64,000 nt of DNA from TMED14 sp002167805 (GTDB lineage: Bacteria; Bacteroidota; Bacteroidia; Flavobacteriales; Schleiferiaceae): assembly GCA_965655795.1 (NCBI GenBank), contig CBFHHY010000006.1, positions 49,869-113,868 of the forward strand, in the 5' to 3' direction. Below are positions 55,096 through 61,751 of the stretch, piece after piece. Position 1 is the first letter of the stretch; each line of letters begins with the position of its first letter. The translations under genes and the position numbers were made by a program. Under the pieces are notes generated by a model. It was not told the origin of the DNA, made no database searches, and worked only from the letters and a program-made list of their open reading frames with translations.

Positions 55096-56343
55096 TTGTT
55101 TCCAATATTAGCATTCTTATCAGCTTTTGCCTGGATTATAAAGGAAGCAAATAATAATAGTGAACTCCTTGGTAAAAGCTTTGATAAGGCAATAATAAAA
55201 TGGAGTTCATTTCCAGACAAGTTTTCAAGAGCAGTGGAGCAAGTTCAGAATTTACCTGAAACATTTGTAGCCACCCCTGAAAGTTTCCAGCCCATTAATC
55301 ATCTTAAAAATGATGTGTTTGTACTAGTCTCTTTTTCAAAATCAAATACATCAAGAATTGTTCAGTTAAAGAATCTGCGCACGGACTCTATTTCAAAGAA
55401 TTGGGAAATAGAAAACCTAGACAATCCGCATAGAAGAGTTTTAAACCCTCTTTTATATCATGATAATTCCATTGTCTATGCAACTATTGGAATACCGGGT
55501 GTTTTTTGTATTGATGAATCCAGCAAAGAGATTTGGAAGCAAAAAAAAATAATCTCACACCATTCAATAAATAAAGATCACAACAATAATGTCTGGCTTT
55601 GCACCTACCCGTCATTGAATGTTGGCGAGGCTAAATATGATGGACGATTAAGAGTTGATAATCGAAGTATTCCCTATATCGATAATTCTATAACATGTTT
55701 AGATTATCAAGATGGGATGATTCTATTTCATCGATCCTTAAGCCAAATACTTCTAGACAATAAGCTAGAATATATTCTCCTAAAAAGTTCAGATGCATCA
55801 GACCCATTGCATATTAATGATGTACAACCTGTTTTAAAAACGAGTAAATATTTTAATAAAGGTGATTTATTTATCAGTTGCAAGAATATCTCAACAGTTT
55901 TCTTGTACCGCCCAACGACAAATAAAATTGTAAAAGTGATCGAGGGGCCATTTCAGTCTCAACATGATATTGATATTATAAATGATAGCACGATAAGTAT
56001 TTTTAACAACAATACACACACGAAATGGCAAAAAACCAAGGATACATCAAAAAATGAAAAAACCTTAAATGTCGGCCCTTTTTATTCTGAGGTTTTGATT
56101 TATCATTTTAATAATGAATCATTTTCAAAGGAACAAGAAAAGGCAATAACAAAAAATGAAATCTATTCATTTACTGAAGGTTTATGTGAAAAGTTAGTAG
56201 ATGGTTCTTTTTTTATTGAAGAACAGAATAGCAGCTTAATATGGATTCTTAAGAATGATAGCGTTCTTTACAAGAATGTTTTGAAGTCAAAATATCCAGG
56301 CTACCACCATCTATCAAATTGGACGAGAATAATTAAAAAATAA
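55096..56343 (+). CDS. Arylsulfotransferase-like (ASST family) membrane-anchored protein
   Basis: A 415-residue protein with an N-terminal transmembrane or signal segment (FPILAFLSAFAWII) and a beta-propeller. HHSINKDHNNNVWLCTYPSL, QHDIDIINDSTISIFNNN and YHHLSNWTRIIKK recall the histidine loops of ASST-type sulfotransferases, which move sulfate between phenolic compounds without PAPS. In this frame the first start is a TTG at 55096. An ATG at 55077 lies one base out of frame behind A7 (55080-55086); removing one A gives the ideal N-terminus MKKSLFLFPILAFLSAF. So there is either a real or assembly frameshift, or slippage. It is followed after 1 base by a 45-residue gene. Confidence 0.7.
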   Translation: MFPILAFLSAFAWIIKEANNNSELLGKSFDKAIIKWSSFPDKFSRAVEQVQNLPETFVATPESFQPINHLKNDVFVLVSFSKSNTSRIVQLKNLRTDSISKNWEIENLDNPHRRVLNPLLYHDNSIVYATIGIPGVFCIDESSKEIWKQKKIISHHSINKDHNNNVWLCTYPSLNVGEAKYDGRLRVDNRSIPYIDNSITCLDYQDGMILFHRSLSQILLDNKLEYILLKSSDASDPLHINDVQPVLKTSKYFNKGDLFISCKNISTVFLYRPTTNKIVKVIEGPFQSQHDIDIINDSTISIFNNNTHTKWQKTKDTSKNEKTLNVGPFYSEVLIYHFNNESFSKEQEKAITKNEIYSFTEGLCEKLVDGSFFIEEQNSSLIWILKNDSVLYKNVLKSKYPGYHHLSNWTRIIKK

Positions 56344-56344
56344 T

Positions 56345-56482
56345 ATGATATCGCAATTCTTATATATTGGCCCTGGATTGGGTGTAGGAAGCCTAATTTT
56401 AATGTTTCTCATTGGGGCAATTGTTATATTTTCCCTAGGATTCATTATTTACTTAAAAGCAAAGCGGTTTTTTAAAAAATAA
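56345..56482 (+). CDS. 45-residue membrane peptide with GPGLGVGSL motif
   Basis: The peptide begins MISQFLYIGPGLGVGSLIL and ends YLKAKRFFKK. It has one or two short transmembrane stretches and a basic tail. It is framed tightly: 1 base after the ASST-like stop and 3 bases before the sulfotransferase start, which argues for a real, cotranslated gene. A similar DPGTGSLLLQ-type motif is found in small proteins beside surface-polysaccharide genes; that comparison is from memory. Function unknown. Confidence 0.7.
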   Translation: MISQFLYIGPGLGVGSLILMFLIGAIVIFSLGFIIYLKAKRFFKK

Positions 56483-56485
56483 AAG

Positions 56486-57838
56486 ATGTCTGAAGCATTT
56501 ATTTGGGGATCTTCGGGGTTTATTGCTTTATACTTTCTTCGTTTAAATCGAAATAATTTCTATTCACTTGCATTAGCAAGCGTAGGCCTTTTAGATGATA
56601 TACTGAAAACTGAAGATGATGATGAAAAGTTAATTCGAGTCCAAAAAAACACTAAGGAATTAATAATGCTTTTGATAAAAGTGTTTGTATTAATTTTTGT
56701 TTGTATCACTATTTTTTTGATTTGGATATATTTTCTTGAGTTAATACTCTCCATTGATTTAAATAAAAATGATCCCAGTATAATAGCATTTTCCATTGGC
56801 GCCAGTATTCCATTTTTCATCCCCATAAAAAACTCCAGTTCATATAGTGAGGTTAGTCAATTATTTCATAAGTTAATTTTAGATAATCCGAATTTAGGAC
56901 TTCGACTTCTTAAACGAGAAATAAAAAAATATTCTTCGAGATCAGAAAAAAAAGAAAAATTTTTGATAGTCAGTGGCCTAGCAAGGTCTGGAACAACCAG
57001 TATGATGAATGCACTATCAAAAAATCAAATATTTGACTCACTATCCTATTCGAATATGCCATTTCTACTTAGTCCCAAAACATGGGCGAAGGTTTACAGG
57101 CCTTCTGGAAAGAAAAGAAAAGAAAGGAGACATGGAGATGGGATTTTTGTGAATGAAAATTCAAATGAAGCCCTGGAAGAATACTTTTTTAAATCCATAC
57201 TAAAAGATTCGTTTATAACAAGTTCAAGCCTCGTAAAACATACCCTATCCGAAGAGAGCTATGAACTTTATTTAAGATATCAAGGGCTGATTTCAGCAAG
57301 CCCAAAAAGGTATTATTTAGCTAAGAACAACAATATGCTTTTGAGATATGAATCTCTTCGAAATTTTAACAAGAATTTTATATTCCTACTTTTGTTTCGA
57401 GACCCACTCTCTCATGCATTTTCACTTTATCAAATGCACAATAATTTTTCTAGCGAGCAGGAGAAAGATCCTTTCATTATAAAATATATGAATTGGTTGG
57501 TTCATCATGAATTTGGCTTGAATCATAAATATTTCAATCTTGATAAAAGCAAACTTGATGGTGACAAAAGCACACTCAACTATTGGCTAAAAAACTGGAT
57601 AAATTTTTACCGGCACGCCGAAAAAATTAAAGATGAGAATACATATTTTATATGCTACGAAACCTATTGTGAAAACCCGAATTTCATTTTGAATAAGATT
57701 CTTAAAAAATTTAATAGCCCACTTGTTATAGAGTCAAAACCTTACCTTCAGCGCAAAGAAGTCAAAGAAAAATATTCAGCTGAAATTTTAAATGAAGCAA
57801 TGATTATTTATAATAAACTCAAAAGCAAAGAATTATGA
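56486..57838 (+). CDS. Membrane-anchored sulfotransferase
   Basis: A 450-residue protein. The front holds a hydrophobic start, one strong transmembrane helix at about residues 58-80 (LLIKVFVLIFVCITIFLIW) and another at about 95-112. A sulfotransferase domain follows from about 155: the PAPS 5'-phosphosulfate loop LIVSGLARSGTTSMMNAL, the 3'-phosphate region FLLLFRDPLSHAFSLYQMH, and CYETYCENP. It would transfer sulfate from PAPS at the inner face of the membrane, probably to a glycan or lipid. It is the third gene of the ASST-like / 45-residue / sulfotransferase unit. Confidence 0.82.
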   Translation: MSEAFIWGSSGFIALYFLRLNRNNFYSLALASVGLLDDILKTEDDDEKLIRVQKNTKELIMLLIKVFVLIFVCITIFLIWIYFLELILSIDLNKNDPSIIAFSIGASIPFFIPIKNSSSYSEVSQLFHKLILDNPNLGLRLLKREIKKYSSRSEKKEKFLIVSGLARSGTTSMMNALSKNQIFDSLSYSNMPFLLSPKTWAKVYRPSGKKRKERRHGDGIFVNENSNEALEEYFFKSILKDSFITSSSLVKHTLSEESYELYLRYQGLISASPKRYYLAKNNNMLLRYESLRNFNKNFIFLLLFRDPLSHAFSLYQMHNNFSSEQEKDPFIIKYMNWLVHHEFGLNHKYFNLDKSKLDGDKSTLNYWLKNWINFYRHAEKIKDENTYFICYETYCENPNFILNKILKKFNSPLVIESKPYLQRKEVKEKYSAEILNEAMIIYNKLKSKEL

Positions 57839-57877
57839 TAATTAAGTCTAAAATAAAAATATTCCTTTTAGAGTAAA

Positions 57878-57885
57878 TACATTTG
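57878..57885 (+). promoter_or_regulatory. Possible -7 box with near-leaderless start at 57890
   Basis: TACATTTG matches TAnnTTTG perfectly and ends 4 bases before the ATG of the next gene, which would make the transcript leaderless or nearly so. No -33 TTG is visible. Confidence 0.35.
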
Positions 57886-57889
57886 CATC

Positions 57890-58186
57890 ATGGCAAAGAA
57901 TCATATCGGTTTCAACAGAAGAGTTTTTAATCTAAAATCAAGAGTTCCAAATTTAATTTTTAAGACAATAATCTTTGCGATTGCAGCATATGCCTTAAAA
58001 GATGATTTTCCTTTTCTTTTGACCATATTTTGGATTTATGTGAGCTTTAATTTTATGTTACTTATCGGCTTTTGGGCTTTTAAAAGATTCATAAATAAAA
58101 AAATTGGTGAAGTAAATAACCAATTTCAGGGCAATATCTCACAGCAAGATGAGGATCTTGGTGAAGCAGAAATTGTAGAGGATTAA
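57890..58186 (+). CDS. Small membrane protein, unknown function
   Basis: A 98-residue protein: basic N-terminus (KNHIGFNRRVFNLKSRVPNL), two transmembrane helices at about residues 22-38 and 45-64 separated by a very short turn, then a polar acidic tail (QQDEDLGEAEIVED). No known motif. The next gene is convergent, 7 bases away. It is conserved-looking in style but not recognised. Confidence 0.65.
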   Translation: MAKNHIGFNRRVFNLKSRVPNLIFKTIIFAIAAYALKDDFPFLLTIFWIYVSFNFMLLIGFWAFKRFINKKIGEVNNQFQGNISQQDEDLGEAEIVED

Positions 58187-58193
58187 AACTTTT

Positions 58194-59528
58194 TTAATTT
58201 TCCTCCAAAAGAGACTTTAGCTCTTCTAAAGATTTACCTTTTGTCTCCGGCATGATAAAATGCGTGAACAATAATTGAACAATCATGCATATTGCAAAAA
58301 TTATGAATATCTGATATCCTTCAGGATAAATTTCCATTAGCACTGGCCCCATTAAAGTTATTAGAGCTGCGAAGACCCAATGCGTACCTGTACCCCATGA
58401 CTGTCCGATCCCCCGAACAGAATTGGGGAAAATTTCTGATATAAATACCCAGATTACAGCTCCTTGACCTACAGCATGAGAGGCAATAAATAGTAATATG
58501 AAACTTAGATTGAAATACGCAGAAGCATCACTGTAAAAACCGTAAGCCACAAGCACTAGCGAGATGATATAACCTATTGACCCAATGTACATTAAAGTTC
58601 TTCTTCCAGCCCTATCAATGAGGTATAGACCTATAAATGTAAATAACAGATTAACCCCTCCGATAGAAACAGAGCTTAAAAGAGAACCTGATGTCGCAAA
58701 TCCCGCTTTTTCCAATATAGATGGGGCATAGTATAAAATAAAATTAATTCCTGAGAGCTGATTAAACATAGATAATAAGAATGCGAGTAATATTGGAAAC
58801 CGGAACCTCTTTGAGAAGAAATTTTCTCCTTTTCCTCTTCCCTCACTTTGAATTTCTAACTGAATTGCTTCAAGTGTTTCATTTAATAGTTGGGCATTCA
58901 TTAGTTCTTTTAATATTTTACTCGCAGCGTCCATATCACCCTTTTTAGTCAAAAGCCATCTTGGACTTTCAGGAATTGTTAACACGAAAAGAGTATAGAT
59001 CATCGCAGGTATTGCCTCCACTCCAAGCATAAACCTCCAATCATTTACCCCCCCAAAGTCGTTGAGTAAAAAATTTGATAAAAATGCCATAAGTATTCCA
59101 AAAACAATATTAAACTGGTATAATGCAACAAGACGACCGCGATTTTTAGATGACGATATTTCTGAAATATATGCCGGAGCAGCAACGGATGAGGCACCTA
59201 CCCCAATACCTCCAATAAAGCGAAAAAAGCTGAAAGAATAGGGATCCCAGGCAATGGCACTGCCAATAGCTGAAAGTAGATATAGGCCTCCAATAATTAC
59301 TAAAATCGGCTTTCGACCGTACTTATCAATAAATCTTCCGCCAAATAAAGATCCTAGTACGGTCCCCCATAATGCCATGGACATAATGAACGTACCATGA
59401 AACCATGATGAAGTATTCCAAAGATTACGAATTGGCTCATTAGCACCAGATATTACAACCGTATCGAAACCAAATAAAAATCCAGCAATAGCAACTGCCC
59501 AAGACCATTTTTGCACATTTTTCATCAA
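58194..59528 (-). CDS. Sugar porter family MFS transporter
   Basis: A 444-residue transporter with twelve predicted transmembrane helices. Sugar-porter signatures are GGRFIDKYGRKPILV (loop 2-3), PESPRWLLTKKGD at the end of the first half, QLSGINFILYYAPSI in helix 7, DRAGRRTLMYIG (loop 8-9) and PETKGKSLEELKSLLEE at the end. It takes up a hexose or pentose by proton symport. The specific sugar cannot be told. It is a single gene between a small membrane gene and a divergent small gene. Confidence 0.92.
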   Translation of the reverse strand: MMKNVQKWSWAVAIAGFLFGFDTVVISGANEPIRNLWNTSSWFHGTFIMSMALWGTVLGSLFGGRFIDKYGRKPILVIIGGLYLLSAIGSAIAWDPYSFSFFRFIGGIGVGASSVAAPAYISEISSSKNRGRLVALYQFNIVFGILMAFLSNFLLNDFGGVNDWRFMLGVEAIPAMIYTLFVLTIPESPRWLLTKKGDMDAASKILKELMNAQLLNETLEAIQLEIQSEGRGKGENFFSKRFRFPILLAFLLSMFNQLSGINFILYYAPSILEKAGFATSGSLLSSVSIGGVNLLFTFIGLYLIDRAGRRTLMYIGSIGYIISLVLVAYGFYSDASAYFNLSFILLFIASHAVGQGAVIWVFISEIFPNSVRGIGQSWGTGTHWVFAALITLMGPVLMEIYPEGYQIFIIFAICMIVQLLFTHFIMPETKGKSLEELKSLLEEN

Positions 59529-59608
59529 TATTTTTATTTGTGAATGTGGAAAACTACAAATACTTCCGCAACAAATTGATTACTTTCACAGTCAAATAAT
59601 TAAAACAG

Positions 59609-59959
59609 ATGAATAGCAATACGATTGAACGAATATTACTTCTTTTGGGAGGGGTGCTTTTAATAGGCTATATTGCCTCCATCTTTATACCAGCATTGGA
59701 AAATATGCAATCCAACTTTCGGCTTGGTGCTATTGCTGGAATTGTTTGTTACGCAGGATATAGTTTTTTCACACAGTACAGCGATCAAAAGATAATCATG
59801 TCAAAAGATCAAAAAGTGCAAAAATTGATGATGGAATTGAAAAAGGAGAAACAACGCGGTGATGACCTGCATAAAAGTCATTTATCACTGCAATCGAAGC
59901 TATCTGAAGCTGAAGAACTCATATCTGAGATGAAAAAACAAAATGAGAAATCCAATTAA
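59609..59959 (+). CDS. Small membrane protein with coiled-coil tail
   Basis: A 116-residue protein with two transmembrane helices (about residues 8-28 and 41-59) and a cytoplasmic coiled coil from about 66 to the end (KDQKVQKLMMELKKEKQRGD, LSLQSKLSEAEELISEMKKQ). No family is recognised. It is convergent with the sulfotransferase gene on the other strand, 6 bases apart. Confidence 0.7.
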   Translation: MNSNTIERILLLLGGVLLIGYIASIFIPALENMQSNFRLGAIAGIVCYAGYSFFTQYSDQKIIMSKDQKVQKLMMELKKEKQRGDDLHKSHLSLQSKLSEAEELISEMKKQNEKSN

Positions 59960-59965
59960 GGATAA

Positions 59966-60940
59966 TTATCGCAAGTAAAAAGAGTAAAAGCGATTATAGA
60001 GAAATCTAATTAAAGATTCCCCCTTCGCAGGCCTCCACCTCCCTTTAAGTATTGTCTGCTTTTCATAGCCAAAACTTTGTAAAACATGTGAAAGGTTTTT
60101 TGTTACAAGATTGGCTTCATTAGGATGAATCTCATTTTTCCAATTATCTATATATTTTGAACTTATACCATTGATTGATCCATAAGCACTATTCCCAGAC
60201 CAGGGTTTACTCAAAACAGTAGGCTCAAGCATATTTTTATCAAATTTGATATCTAAAAAATCTGAAACTTCAGTCATAATTTGTTTTGGATCTCGAGCCA
60301 AATCTTCATAACGCAGCACTTTATAATTCGGGATAATTTTTTTATTCTTATCAAGAAAAAAATAGCCATTTTCCAGGGAGTCATATACCTTGTTTATGAG
60401 CGGATAACCTTGATCTTTTGATTTAAATTTTCTCAAGGCAACAAAGTTTGCGTAAGGATTTTTAACGATATGAATAAAGTGAGCATCAGGGAAGCAATGA
60501 TAAAGTTCCATGGCCATTTCCGCATGCTCAACAGACTTCTCAACGACTCGTTTACCCCTGGCATCTCCCAACTCAGGTAATAATAAAGGCATCAAGTCTC
60601 TAATTAACTGCAAAGCGTCTTTTGGTGACTTAATTCCCTTTTCTTTTTCAAGAATATCAGTAGCATTTTTTAAATCAAGAATATTGGATAGGACAACATC
60701 AGTCTGTCGATCCTTAGAATTTGAATATTTTTTGAGAGTTTCAAGGAGTATTTCGGAAAATTCAAAATTTTCATTAGGCGTCTGACGGCGATATGAATAT
60801 TGAACCCATCGGCCAAGAGATGCCATGAAATGAGTTTCAAACGGGATTACATATAACTCAGGGTGACTATCAAGTAGCGAGCGCAATAGACTAGTACCTG
60901 ACTTGTGGCTTCCAAGAATAAAAACTGGAGGATTTTTCAT
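59966..60940 (-). CDS. Soluble sulfotransferase
   Basis: A 324-residue sulfotransferase family protein. The phosphosulfate loop is FILGSHKSGTSLLRSLLDSHPEL right at the N-terminus (about 7-29), with a later IHIVKNPYANFVALRKFKS as the 3'-phosphate site, and YEDLARDPKQIMTEVSDFLDI. It has no anchor, unlike the first sulfotransferase. The two may sulfate related surface compounds. The acceptor is unknown. Confidence 0.85.
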   Translation of the reverse strand: MKNPPVFILGSHKSGTSLLRSLLDSHPELYVIPFETHFMASLGRWVQYSYRRQTPNENFEFSEILLETLKKYSNSKDRQTDVVLSNILDLKNATDILEKEKGIKSPKDALQLIRDLMPLLLPELGDARGKRVVEKSVEHAEMAMELYHCFPDAHFIHIVKNPYANFVALRKFKSKDQGYPLINKVYDSLENGYFFLDKNKKIIPNYKVLRYEDLARDPKQIMTEVSDFLDIKFDKNMLEPTVLSKPWSGNSAYGSINGISSKYIDNWKNEIHPNEANLVTKNLSHVLQSFGYEKQTILKGRWRPAKGESLIRFLYNRFYSFYLR

Positions 60941-60984
60941 GAAAAATAAATTCTTGCATTAAAAGTAGTTAGTACCTTAGAAAT

Positions 60985-61494
60985 ATGAACATTATAAAAC
61001 AGGCAGTTTCAGTATTTATTTTTCTTTTCTCTGTTTCATGTGACTTGAATCAAGATTACTTCTCAAATTCCGTTGATGATGATCTCGAAAAAGCACTAAT
61101 AAATGAAATTATCGATTCATGGCATCTTGCGGCCAGTAATGCAGACTCGGTTACTTACTTCAATATTATTGCAAATGATAATAGTATTTTTCAAGGGACT
61201 GATGATAACGAGAGATGGACCAAAACAGAATTCAAAAATTGGAGTCGCGAATACTTCAAAAGAAAATCCGCATGGACTTTCGTTCCTCAGAAAGGTAGAA
61301 ATATCAATATTAAAAATAATGTTGCTTGGTTTGATGAAAAACTAGAATCAAAGCATATGGGCCGAACTCGGGGAAATGGAGTAATGGTTAAGGATGGAGA
61401 AACCTGGAAAATAGAACATTATACACTTTCTCTACCTATCCCAAATGAGTTAATAAATGGAGTGATTGACACGATCAAAAATTCGGACTATTAA
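60985..61494 (+). CDS. SnoaL/NTF2-like lipoprotein
   Basis: A 169-residue lipoprotein with lipobox FSVSC (Cys19). The mature part resembles the SnoaL-like (DUF4440) fold: LINEIIDSWHLAASNADSVTYFN, FQGTDDNERWTKTEFKNW, and a closing AWFDEKLESKHMGRTRGNGVMVKDGETWKIEHYTLS. Many such proteins act as hydrolase-like or binding modules; none of the known catalytic residues can be assigned safely. It diverges from the sulfotransferase gene with a 44-base gap. Confidence 0.75.
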   Translation: MNIIKQAVSVFIFLFSVSCDLNQDYFSNSVDDDLEKALINEIIDSWHLAASNADSVTYFNIIANDNSIFQGTDDNERWTKTEFKNWSREYFKRKSAWTFVPQKGRNINIKNNVAWFDEKLESKHMGRTRGNGVMVKDGETWKIEHYTLSLPIPNELINGVIDTIKNSDY

Positions 61495-61751
61495 ACTTTG
61501 ATCTAAAAAAAATTAGATTTTCGTAAACCATCTGTTTGCAAAAGGTCTAAGAAACCAGCGCCGACGGATTTGTTCGTAAAATAGTGTATTTATATAGTTG
61601 TTTTATAAAACAACTATATTATCATTGTGTTAAACCTCATTTTTATAGCTGAGTTTAGAATTTTTCATACTATTTTTAGAATTATCAATTTTGTAAATAC
61701 TAATAACCCCCGAGTGCCTAGGCGCTACAATTTCAACCTAAACACCTCAAT
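61495..61751. other. Intergenic region with a 28-base perfect palindrome
   Basis: ATATAGTTGTTTTA at 61592-61605 is followed at once by its exact reverse complement (61606-61619). A weaker hairpin, ATCTAA (61501-61506) and TTAGAT (61513-61518) followed by TTT, may terminate the lipoprotein gene. A near-palindrome GTGCCTAGGCGC lies at 61714-61725, before the next gene. No open frame of note is present. Confidence 0.6.
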
